Positions 54,887 to 64,000 of a stretch of 64,000 nucleotides of DNA are shown in pieces. The notes below the pieces were generated by a model. That model was not told the DNA's origin and did no database searches. It saw only the letters and a program-made list of their open reading frames with translations. Made by a program: the position numbers and the translations under genes. This DNA is from Eremomyces bilateralis CBS 781.70 (taxonomy: Eukaryota; Ascomycota; Dothideomycetes; Eremomycetales; Eremomycetaceae), in assembly GCF_010015585.1 (NCBI RefSeq), contig NW_022985080.1:343788-407787 (forward strand), given 5' to 3'. How positions within the stretch are numbered: position 1 is the first letter of the stretch; every line of letters begins with the position of its first letter.

Positions 54887-55866
54887 TCAGTACACTTCCA
54901 ACTCCTTCTCCGTCCAGTCCCACAACTTCTTCGCTAGCTCTTTATCATTCGCAAGCTTATCCCCCACCTTCTCCTTCGACGACACCCCAAACGGCACATA
55001 CATCTCCCCACTCGTCATCTTCCCTTTGTCCGCTGCCGATGCCCACAGCTGGTTATACACTCCTTCGTGCAACTCTAGCTGTACGAAATACGTCATCACA
55101 TGGACAAACGCTCTATGCGCGAGCGGGAGATCATTGACCAAGTTCGTTTTGACGACACCCGGGTGGATTGCGACGGACAGGATCTGCGGATACCGCCGCG
55201 CTATCTCGTCGGCGTACAGGATGTTCGCCAGCTTGCTCTGCCCGTATCGAATCCAGGAGCCAGAGATCCGCTTCTGTAAGGTCCGCAGGTTGTCGAACTC
55301 GATACCTGCCGACGGACGAAGTTTGAAGCCCGTCGACGTGAGCGTCACGATCCGGATGTCGGAGTTCGGCTGGTCGGCAGTTTGGAGTAGGCAGGGGAGG
55401 AGAAATTTGATGATGAGAGCGTGGCCAATGTGGTTGGTGCCGAACTGGATCTCATACCCGTCCTTGGTAAGCGCGGCTGGTGCGCACATGATGCCGGCAT
55501 TGCATACCAGGACGTCCAGATGCTGGATGTTGGCCTTGGGGATGGCGTCCTTGATAGATGCCAGATCGGCAAGGTCGCATTGCACGAAGGTTAGCTTCGT
55601 ATTGGGGCTCTCCTTCGAGATGGACTCGGTGATCTCGCTGGCTCTCTTTGCATTGCGGCCGCTGAAGTAGATGTGGGCCGCGTTCTTCTTTGCAAGCTCG
55701 CGGACGTGTTGCGCTCCAAGACCAGCCGTCCCTGTAAGATAGTTATGTTAGTCAAGGTACTGGGATCTAAAAGGATTGATTAAGGCGTGCCTCCTGTGAT
55801 GAAGAAAGTCCGGCCAGATTGCTGTGCGATCTCCTTTTCAACGTCGAATTTACGGTTGCTGCTCAT
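54887..55866 (-). CDS. Short-chain dehydrogenase/reductase with a GC-AG intron
   Basis: Exons 55866-55791 and 55731-54887 encode 306 residues. The cofactor motif TGGTAGLG is split by the intron; the rest of the SDR set is there: QCDLADLASI, VLVCNAGIM (NNAG-like), IVTLTSTGF (catalytic Ser strand), and the YGQSKLAN active-site Tyr and Lys. SVAIHPGVVKTNLVNDL follows. The layout matches the WWOX/retinol-dehydrogenase-like fungal SDRs; the substrate is unknown. The donor reads GGAG/GCACGC, so the 59-nt intron is GC-AG. No GT donor nearby keeps TGGTAGLG intact. Confidence 0.88.
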
Positions 55867-57015
55867 TGTTACGGAGAATGATGAAGATGTAAAATCTGAG
55901 GCTAATGAACTGGTAAGGGATCTCCGAGCCTTGAATACTGATTATTAGAGGTATTGATGAGATTGAAGATAGGTATGATAGAAAACTTGAGGGCAATTGG
56001 ACTGATAACTGATAGAATCACTAAGACTTAATACTGATCATTTGAGGTACGGATATAATAATGCCATGCCGAGGAAAGGCATCACAACGGGTATAATACG
56101 AAATACCACCTGCGGCGCCGGCGCTCTATGCTGCGTATTTCAGTGTAACCTGTAGATGTACGTCATGGCTTAAAGCCTATGAGATACAAGCTTCCAATTG
56201 CACAGCTAGGTCGAAGGGGTCCGGAGGTCGTATCAGGTATCGCCTACGAGCACGCGGCCATATTAGCTGGAACCGCGGAATCAAGCAAGGGCCCTATCTC
56301 CGGACCGCTCATCTCGGCAAAAAGATGGGGAATTGGCCCAGCCGCATACATAACGGGCGGCTTGTTCAATATTTCTTGCACTGCATGTAGGACAAGATGA
56401 CATGATGCGAGCATGATGTTGGTTTGTAGTTTGATATACCTGGAGGAAGATAAATTGACGATTGATGTGAGGTCGGGGTGGTTGCTGTGATGACTAAATC
56501 CCCGAGGATTTGCCGGCTGGATCGTCAGATCGAATCACGTGGCAGACAAACACTTTTGATGAATGCCTACAGTGGTGGTAACGTATGAAGACTTGAAGAG
56601 AGATAGACGACAGGTATTATGTTTGGCGGTATTAAACGTATTCCTGCGCTATCTGCCCTACCTTGCTACTCATAAGCTCATCGCTTCTGCCAGAAAAGCC
56701 TCAGTACTATACACGCTAGAGAGCAGCAACAAACTACTATTATGATGTCCTTGTAGTGCGGAAGTGTCCTCCATATATCTATCCGTGACGTCTGCATATT
56801 TGGCACCCAGCGCTAGTTGGATAACTACTACAGTGGGTTCTTTGCTTATAGTCTACGTAAGATTCTATCCCTGTGTTTTTCGGTGGCTCACAGGTGCTGA
56901 ACGTCTTAGACCTTCCCAGATCCATACGGCAGTCAAGATAGCTTTGGTCTCAACTCCGGACTTCGACTATTAGCGAGCGAAAGGCCTGATATCCGCTCCT
57001 AAGACCTTTAAGACC
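55867..57015. other. Intergenic, SDR promoter to pkr1 start
   Basis: About 1.15 kb. Short open frames at 56179-56400 and 56563-56745 lack family features. No repeats are seen. Confidence 0.4.
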
Positions 57016-57639
57016 ATGGCCGAATTCATGGAGAATCTCTGGAACTCCATCTTCACCCCCGGCCCAACACCATCGCTCCTCATCGCTACGAATGTCACCT
57101 TCGCCACCCTTCAGACCCTCCTCCTTGTCCTTCTCATCGCAACTCGAAGCTGGCACTTCGTTGCTCTAAGTACCATCTCTGGTGGACTGTGGTGGGCGAT
57201 CAACTGGTTCGCGCGCGAACTCGCAGTAGAACGAGCGAAAGAAGAGGAGCAGAAGCGAAAGCAGCGCGAGGAGCAGGCGTTGAAAGGCGAGCATGACGAT
57301 GGGGAGGACGCGGGCGATGACACGCATACCGAGACAGAGACCGAGACTGAGCTGGACGCATCACCACGTGTCTCGAAAAGGAGAGTGGCGGCAGAGGGGT
57401 CGGATTCTCCCCGGTCGAAGTTGTCGGGATATACAGGGAGCTCGATCAGCCTGTCCACGGAAGGTTCGGACGCGGAAATGGTTCATAAGCCTTCGCAATC
57501 CGGGGCTGCGGTGGCCACGGGCTCGCACCAATTCCTCTCACCCAGTGCAACGCAGCTTCACAAGCGCAGGAACGACGATTACAGCGAACTAAGTACAGAT
57601 AGCGAATGGGAGAAGGTGGACGACAAGGCATCGACATGA
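57016..57639 (+). CDS. pkr1: V-ATPase assembly factor Pkr1
   Basis: A single exon of 207 residues. It starts MAEFMENLWNSIFTPGPTPS, the Pkr1 signature, followed by two hydrophobic segments (LLIATNVTFATLQTLLLVLL and FVALSTISGGLWWAINWFA). A Glu/Lys/Arg-rich helix (VERAKEEEQKRKQREEQALK) and a long acidic, Ser-rich tail follow. The tail has Thr-Glu repeats and ends SEWEKVDDK. Yeast Pkr1 is an ER membrane protein that helps assemble the V0 sector and gives resistance to SMK killer toxin (known). The tail is longer than in yeast, as usual in filamentous fungi. Confidence 0.9.
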   Translation: MAEFMENLWNSIFTPGPTPSLLIATNVTFATLQTLLLVLLIATRSWHFVALSTISGGLWWAINWFARELAVERAKEEEQKRKQREEQALKGEHDDGEDAGDDTHTETETETELDASPRVSKRRVAAEGSDSPRSKLSGYTGSSISLSTEGSDAEMVHKPSQSGAAVATGSHQFLSPSATQLHKRRNDDYSELSTDSEWEKVDDKAST

Positions 57640-57771
57640 TTAGATGCTCGGTCTTGGCAGCATCTTAGAGACAGCTTTTGATACCCTTAGATATCCTGTT
57701 CATAGATGAGATCACGACCCGAATGATGGGATGCATCTACGTTGGATTTATTCATTGAATTTGTCGTAGAG

Positions 57772-59027
57772 TTAGATACCATCTGCTACGTATCTCTCGA
57801 GCTTCACCAGGCTCTGATGCAGACGGGAGGTTTTCTCGTCATTTTTCAACACCACGCAATCTACATCCGCGTATTCCGTGCCATCAACCAGCTCACGAGC
57901 CTTTTCCTCACCAAGCAAGTCCGCTAGACTAAACACCGGGATCTTCTTTCCTCTATAATCTACCTCGTGGACCCAAGAATCCGGGAAAATAACCCACTCG
58001 GCTAGCTGCGGAGGAAATATCGAGTGCGACCCTGATATTTGAGCCATCGGTCGCTCCACCACTCTGAATCGCTCGGGTAGGCGATCGCCCATTTCTTTCA
58101 ATCGCTCAACAAAATGGCCTCGGAGAGTTTTCGAAAGCAATGGGACCTGTTTCAGATTCGCATGCGTGGCTTTAACGCGGTCGGACCACAGCTTCGGTTT
58201 GATATAGACCACTGCGGATACATCATCGAAGTCACCCGCGGCGAACGCGCCGCCAGGGCATGGTTCAAGGATCGCCGGGTCCGCCGATTCAAGCGCCCGC
58301 TTCATTCTCCAGGTAACTCCCCGCCTGAGCAGGTCCCGGATATATTGCGGCATATCCGCCCGCCATCTCAACTTGCTGGTGACTTCCCGTGGAGTGGACG
58401 CTGCCATCAATTCTTGGAACCCCTTCCATTTGCCTTTGGCGGTCATGAACGCTATCACATCGTACCGTAGTGAAAGGTAGACCGAGCGAAGCACTGCCGC
58501 CCGCGTCCGTGGGGGGCGTTCCTCGTCCGGGAGCGATTGGAGGTATAGATGTGATGGGAGTAGATGTGGCTCGGATGTGGTGGGGTCAAGTCGAATGGAG
58601 AACTTCGCCAATAGATCGGCCGGCAGTCGCGCTTGGGTCAACGTGCAAAGTCGCAGCGGCGAGGCTAGCATACGTGCTTTTGAACATCAGCATGGGCAAT
58701 ACATCGATCGCGGCATCCTGCAGTACCATAGGGATTCCGAACAAACTGGGCGTGAAACCTCTCTGTTTCCTCAGGATCGGGATCCGGACCCGGTTGCTTG
58801 AAGTTGATCCGCGCGGCACGTCTCAAGGGATCCAGGCTAGGAGGGAGCGGGAGAGGTCGATTGTTCCCTCGTCGCGTGCGGTATGTCTGGATGCCATCGT
58901 CGGTCGTCGAACGCGGCGGGACCGTGACGGTGTTGGCGAACTTCGTTGGAGAGGGACGAGGAGGCAGAGTTGTCTGTCGAGACACACCTCGGTGAGAGTT
59001 CAGTCTTCTGCTGACTCTGGCGGACAT
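57772..59027 (-). CDS. Conserved fungal protein of unknown function, probably mitochondrial
   Basis: Exons 59027-58727 and 58676-57772 (intron GTACTG...CAAAAG) encode 401 residues. The N-terminus MSARVSRRLNSHRGVSRQTT is strongly basic with Ser and Thr and no acids for about 35 residues, like a presequence. The junction reads RNPYARMLASPLRLCTLTQA, which resembles a conserved NPYA...LASP..RC..T..RLP block I know from fungal hypothetical proteins. Later blocks are LPSHLYLQSLPDEERPP, YDVIAFMTAKGKWKGFQELM, WRMKRALESADPAILEP and VYIKPKLWSDRVKA. No catalytic motif is recognised. A mitochondrial role is inferred from the N-terminus only. Confidence 0.75.
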
Positions 59028-60152
59028 GCAAACGTCGTGTTGGAACAATTGCGGTTGATACAGTCGTCGTCTGAATAGCAGTATATCATCGTACCTAGTC
59101 CTGATCTCAAGGTATCCGTATGATCACGTGGACCTGACATACCCTGAAATCAACGTCACTTCATCAGAAAAAAGTTCCCATCGACTCTGGCATTGCATCT
59201 TCTACTTTATTTACTACTTTAGTCGAAATAGTAGTCTGCTATAGTGGACCATTCGATTTGTTGCATGTCTGTTCTCAAAGAAGTTGTGAACGTGGAACTT
59301 GGCTTTGTGGTGTCAGGGCCTCAGGGGCTCCATTTCGAATTCTCAATGGACTGCTTCGCGAGACTTCTCCACCAGATCAAAGAGGTAGCATGCACTGATA
59401 TTGATGGCTTCCTCAGTCTGGATACTACCGTTATCAAATCGTCTTCACATCATATGAAAGGTTCTAATTCCCGGGTCTCGGCTGTCCTACGGGTCCAGAT
59501 CAAAGTATACACATCAGCTACACATATCGGTATTGACGGGGAACCCAACAGACATGGTGTCCTGGGTATATACGAAGTGGAAAATAGCCAATTGCAAAGA
59601 AATTATCAACATTTCTTAGGGTTCTCGGAACATCTACAATTAAAGCGTCTAATGCAAACCCGTCGATCACCCCTCCCCTACCCTATCGACTTGCGCTCCA
59701 ATATTTGAGACCATACTCCAGGTACAATTCCTCATCCGCCTGAATATCCCTAGATGCGTACATCAGTACTACTAAAATCAATACAGGACGGTTGGTTCCG
59801 GGACAATTCACTCCAGACAACCGAACGTACCCTTGGTCTGCTCTGACGTTCGGCTCCTAGTGGGTTACGATAAGGCTAGCTTTTTTGCGTCTAATCGATG
59901 CCGCACTGAGATTCCTATATTGGGCAATATCGATAGGGTCGTTGATGAGTCGAGACTCGTTCCTAGCGTTCCTTGCGCTTACATGGAATGAATTCGGCAC
60001 GCCCCTAGTTCTAGATTGCCTCCAGTATACGCGAGTGCTCGTCCCTCCTCTTCTCGGTTTAAATCGCAAACATAGTCATCAGTCGGGTCGTCTCTGTTTT
60101 GAAAGTAAGTGCCCCATTAGGACCCAAGATACTGGCCGGCTGGGTTGAAATG
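59028..60152. other. Gene-poor spacer
   Basis: About 1.1 kb. One plus-strand frame of about 145 codons (59265-59708, from the ATG of MSVLKEVVNVELG) is the longest. It has protein-like composition but no family I know, and is not accepted as a gene. Confidence 0.35.
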
Positions 60153-60443
60153 CTAGGCAAATAGGCCGTAGCTGATCCGAGGATTACTAGCGGCGAAGTG
60201 GTAGCCATTAAGCCTTCGATCTTCGGTGAGTTGCCGAAAGTTCGTGGACGTAATATCTTCTACTGGGGGCAAGGCATTTCTTGCAGCTAGACGTTGCGGT
60301 TCTGGAATTATTAGGTGGCGAGCTTGGGGGTCATTAATATAGGCTGGAAATGTTTCTTGGCAAAATTCGGGTCCTTTAATGTATTGGGCTACGTTAGCTC
60401 CTCTTGTGGGCCCGCCCCGTGATGGGAGTGGATCATTACTCAT
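60153..60443 (-). CDS. Small hypothetical ORF, 96 residues
   Basis: A true ATG at 60443 opens a frame MSNDPLPSRGGPTRGANVAQ ... PAYINDPQARHLIIPEPQRL ... GYHFAASNPRISYGLFA. Composition is protein-like and Pro/Arg/Asn-rich. No domain, membrane segment or intron is evident, and no neighbour suggests a function. It could equally be a relic exon. Confidence 0.3.
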   Translation of the reverse strand: MSNDPLPSRGGPTRGANVAQYIKGPEFCQETFPAYINDPQARHLIIPEPQRLAARNALPPVEDITSTNFRQLTEDRRLNGYHFAASNPRISYGLFA

Positions 60444-61416
60444 GTTGAATATAATTTTTGGAAGGGTTTGGACCGGGAATTCTTAGCACAGCTAAAGCGA
60501 AGGGAAGGAGGGATGTGTGGATTTCGAATCATGGCTTCGGATCGTGAGCGGGTGGATCTTATATCACGGATCAGACACGGTGCAATTTCGTCAAAGATTG
60601 ACACACAAAGGCTTGTCATCCATTGCGTAGCTTTTAGACAAAGGATACGGTTGGCGAAATGAAGATGGAAATGTTGCAGTCAAAGAATGGATGTGTCCGA
60701 TTGTTGGGGACTAAGTTGAACGATTGTGAATTAATATCTCCAAAAAGGAGAAATTGCCCACGACGGATGGCGGATCTGTCTCGCTGAAGGCCTTATGCAA
60801 CTGCTGGACGGTCCATAGCTTTGCACAGTGCTGAAATATGCTCCCGTCCTTGAGTATCCGAGGGATGATAAGTCTGTCACGAAGAGCCAAACAACAGCAA
60901 GACAATCGTACTTGACGAATCGTAGAAACAAGGGTTTGTGGCGCCTCCGAGCAGCTCGGCAGCAGACAAATAACTTTGTCATTTCAATAAAGACAAAAAT
61001 AGGGATATCGTTCGCCCATGGTCCTGATTAAACGTCTCGAGGAGGATGTTTCGTCATCGAAGCCACAGTTGTCGTTCGAATCTTGACCAGTACCAGCTGA
61101 CAAGGTAACACTCCTTGATGTTTTGTTAGTTTAGACTCATCTCGAATATTGGTTGGTTGAGCTCACGTGGTCATTAGTCTAGTAATATGGTTTTGTAGAG
61201 TCTTGGAATACCGCAGCTTCCATGATAGCGGATTGAAGGAGATATAGCGACCATTTCAGACTTCAATTTAGCCGAGGTTTTGAGACCGTTGGTCACAATA
61301 TGAAGCGAGGCTGATGGTTAGAAATCGCAGCAATCTCCACACCGTGTCTCAACTAAGAACGAGCCTGCGACCATATAGAGCGTATCGAATAAGTACTCGG
61401 TGGGCTGCTCCCTTGC
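60444..61416. other. Spacer without visible genes
   Basis: About 1 kb, AT-richer, with only short overlapping open frames. No repeat or RNA feature is recognised. Confidence 0.35.
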
Positions 61417-62057
61417 TCAGGACTGGCCGTTTGGCGGGAAAGTCGACTCTTTTTTGGTGCCATCATGGTAGATCCGCACAAAATTCATAGGGGCCAACCC
61501 CGCCCATTCGCCATGCCACTCGAGCAAAGCCTCGAGGTTCTTCGGATCCTCAAGATCCGGCATCCAGAACCCGGATCGATATTCACGCTGTTCTTGATCG
61601 ATACGCATCCTTAGCTGATGCTCACGGATGCTGGGTGGCCGGCCGGGTCGCCGTTCGGATTTGACGCTTGCAAGCTCATTCGCGCTTCGTTCAATGTATC
61701 TAAGGTAAAATGAGCGACAATGCCACAGAAAGAGATTGACTGGCCTCACCGTGCGATCATATCTTGCATCTCAGAGATTGATTGGGGTCGATTTGCCAGC
61801 TTGGCTTCGCCATGAAAGAAAGCGACCCGGGATACTGAACGAAATTAGTCAAAGATTCCAATCCAGACAGAAGCATCTGACGAACAGAAAGAATCATTTT
61901 GTTTGTCCCTTGATGCCACGAGCTTATGCACTTTTTCCTCCCGCGCACTGGCTCTTTGAAGGCGTCGGTAATCGCGACTCTTTTCATGGAGCGCCGTCGA
62001 TGCGCCCTTCTTCTTGGCGATCTGCTTTTGCACTTTGTTCAGACTTTTCGGCGGCAT
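61417..62057 (-). CDS. tma16: Translation machinery-associated protein 16
   Basis: Exons 62057-61886, 61834-61750 and 61699-61417 join in frame to 179 residues, the usual Tma16 size. The N-terminus MPPKSLNKVQKQIAKKKGAS and LHEKSRDYRRLQRASAREEK is very basic. Exon 2 supplies SRVAFFHGEAKLANRPQSIS. Exon 3 has RYIERSANELASVKSERRPG and YRSGFWMPDLEDPKNLEALL, and ends KKESTFPPNGQS. Tma16 associates with late pre-60S ribosomes (known from yeast and human work). The first donor, GTTCGT, is weak but needed to keep the family frame. Confidence 0.9.
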
Positions 62058-63005
62058 TGTTGTGGGATTATTTTTGGTAAACTTGGTTGAACAAAGAAAA
62101 TTCACATTTCCGTTTGTTGGGTTGATGTTGTGAAATTACAGGGATCTTCCGGTTAGCGTGCCTTATCGATAGAACTCCCCAGAGCAGTGCCCAAGGGCCA
62201 AGGCCCAGTGCCCCTCAGGCTCAATAAGCCATCTCACTTAACGGCGTAGGGAGGTTCCTCGCGATAGATTTCAGACAGTTCAAGTCAACCTTTGGTAGCT
62301 TCTGGAGTAAATCCAGGTTTAAGCGTCTCAGTCTAGGCGCAAAGCGCGGTATGTCCCCATATCCTCCGTGATAGATAGCGAAACTCATGAGTGGCCGAGT
62401 TAATGTGAGAGGGAAAGTCATGAGCGTCAACACACCTCTCATATGGTCAAGGGCCACACCGTCAAGGTTAAGCTTTCCAACTTAACTATTTAAAGCGAGG
62501 ACGCAAAAGATTAGAGAATGGTGCAGCTCCGCAGTGTCCTGCAAGTTCGGGCAGCAGGGGCCAGGGGTGGCCGAGCGATGTGCGGGGACTAGCGTGGGCA
62601 ACAGGTAGCCACTAAGCCGCCTAACCATAGCCGTGGAGAGTTGCAGGTTCCTTAACCACCGCTGGATGCTCCATGAGATCCATTTCCGAGGCTCGTAATC
62701 CGATGGAAGAAGTTCATGGATGGGTCGCTTGATATTTGAATAGGGTGGTGTGTAACGTAACCTGAGCAAGATGTGCCGAACATATCTGCAATGCCGTATC
62801 CCGAGAATTCGGCTGGCGGACATCTGGGGATGACCAGGGTGCGTCAGTGAGCGAGGCTGTTGTTGTATGTCATCCTCGGTTCTTCCCCGCATATTCGACC
62901 CCGAACTGCAACCTGCTATTATAACTAGGCGATGCTTATGAGCGTCGCAATAGAGAAGTTTCCAATGACAATTCACACTGTGGAAAAATCAAACCAGTAG
63001 TAACC
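62058..63005. other. Intergenic between tma16 and fox2
   Basis: About 950 bp between divergent genes. Minus-strand frames at 62221-62457 and 62482-62976 contain leucine-rich stretches (RFAPRLRRLNLDLLQKLPKV) that could be an F-box/LRR relic, but this is too weak to call. Confidence 0.35.
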
Positions 63006-64000
63006 ATGCCAGAACTACGTTATGACGGACAGGTGGTGGTTGTTACCGGTGCAGGGGCTGGACTGGGGAAGCAATACGCCAAGTTCTTTGGGTCAAGAGG
63101 TGCAAAGGTGGTGGTGAACGACCTGGGCGGGACGTTTAATGGAGAAGTTGGGAATGATCAACGGGTATGTCGCTCAACTAAAGCCATTGTTAATCTCACC
63201 TGAACTATTGTGTAGGTCGCTGCCCAAGTTGCCGACGAGATCAAGGCCGCTGGCGGTATCGCAGTGCCAGACTTCAACAACGTCGAACAGGGAGAAAAGA
63301 TAATCGAGACTGCCATTGGGAATTTCGGACGGATCGATGTCCTCATTAACAATGCAGGCATTCTTCGAGATATCACGCTTAAGAACATGACGGACAAGGA
63401 CTGGGACCTGATCCACGCGGTGCATCTGCATGGCGCGTACAAAACGGCGCGAGCAGCGTGGCCGCATTTCCGAAAGCAGCGATATGGTCGAATCATCAAC
63501 ACGTCGTCGGCTTCCGGACTCTTCGGCAACTTCGGCCAATCGAACTATGCCTGTAAGTTTCAGGTGGGATAGAACAACGACTGTGTTATTAGTGTACTGA
63601 CCTATTCTAGCTGCTAAAGTCGCCTTGGTTGGCTTCACAGAGACATTGGCTAAGGAGGGCGCCAAGTACAATATCGTAGCGAATGTCCTCGTTCCCGGCG
63701 CAGCCAGTCGACTGACGCAAACGGTGTGGACTCCCGAGATGATGGAGGTCATGAAGCCGGACTGGGTGGTCCCCATTGTGGCTGTCCTCGTCCACTCATC
63801 GAACAGGGAAACCGGAGCCATCTTCGAGGCTGCAGCGGGCCACTTCTCGAAGATTCGCTGGGAGCGGTCGGGCGGATTGTTGCTGCGCCCAGATGACACC
63901 ATGACCGCCGGAGCCGTGTTGAACGGCTGGGATAAGATCCACGATTTTTCGAAGCCTGAATACGGAAGCGGCATTGGGGACAGCATTGGCACCCTTGAGA
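63006..64000 (+). CDS. fox2: Peroxisomal multifunctional beta-oxidation protein (Fox2/FoxA), N-terminal part
   Basis: Exons 63006-63164, 63216-63552 and 63611 to the window end give about 295 residues; the rest lies outside. The first SDR domain is complete: [52 protein letters not shown], and the active site [19 protein letters not shown]. The next block, [20 protein letters not shown], and the later [20 protein letters not shown] are diagnostic of the (3R)-hydroxyacyl-CoA dehydrogenase domain of MFE-2. The full enzyme has a second SDR domain and a hydratase domain and acts in peroxisomal fatty-acid oxidation (known). Confidence 0.93.

Noticed and set aside
59265-59708. About 145-codon plus-strand frame downstream of the unknown mitochondrial gene
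   Set aside because: No recognisable domain, no splice support and AT-rich codons; left as spacer.
62221-62976. Leucine-rich frames suggesting an F-box/LRR gene
   Set aside because: Only short stretches, with no F-box motif and no consistent exon chain.

Overview
This 64 kb window is nuclear DNA from a filamentous ascomycete, most likely a Eurotiomycete of the Aspergillus/Penicillium/Talaromyces kind. That placement is inferred from gene content and style only. The evidence is many short GT-AG introns (about 43-70 nt), fungal-only families (Fig1, Dcw1-type GH76, Pkr1, Tma16, HSP9/12, Oct1, Mic26/27), a HET-domain relic, a Dal5-type permease, and C-to-T type damage in decayed genes and repeats that resembles RIP.

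Core, gene-dense part (1-30.4 kb): a Munc13/DUF810-like C2 protein (cut by the window edge), a small bHLH factor, a C2H2-type zinc-finger protein, an unknown conserved protein, a GH18 chitinase, the mitochondrial intermediate peptidase oct1 divergent from a MICOS Mic26/27 gene, the meiotic pairing factor hop2, the bifunctional thiamine enzyme thi6, eIF5, Mediator subunit 22, a MetX-family mitochondrial acyltransferase (cysA-like), an HSP9/12 stress protein, the fusion/Ca2+ protein Fig1 and a GPI-type GH76 mannosidase. Two non-coding mobile elements lie here: a foldback element at about 9.68-10.09 kb, and a Mutator-type non-autonomous element at 25.79-26.57 kb with long terminal inverted repeats and an 8-9 bp target duplication.

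Accessory part (30.4-49.3 kb): AT-richer, gene-poor and full of relics. It holds an MFS DHA2 transporter with a frame conflict at one splice junction, a carboxylesterase tail, a broken TauD-type dioxygenase, an intact 11-exon Dal5-type permease, a decayed HET-domain gene, a Mutator/FAR1-like N-terminal fragment, an intact 14-exon transposase-like gene and a TPR gene with two in-frame stops. The most striking item is the 14-exon gene at 43.5-46.7 kb. Its 13 introns all resemble one another (an ATTCCGAATAT-like core followed by a TACTAATATTTTAG-like 3' end), which suggests introner-like elements or a shared intronic function. Fourteen exons join in frame to a complete 834-residue protein.

Second core part (49.7-64 kb): the mitochondrial RCC1-like fmp25, the Golgi tether cog3, an SDR with a GC-AG intron, the V-ATPase assembly factor pkr1, an unknown conserved protein, tma16, and the start of the peroxisomal beta-oxidation enzyme fox2, cut by the window end. 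The housekeeping genes show no operon-like logic; each has its own promoter. Exon boundaries were read by eye from splice signals and reading-frame continuity and need transcript support.
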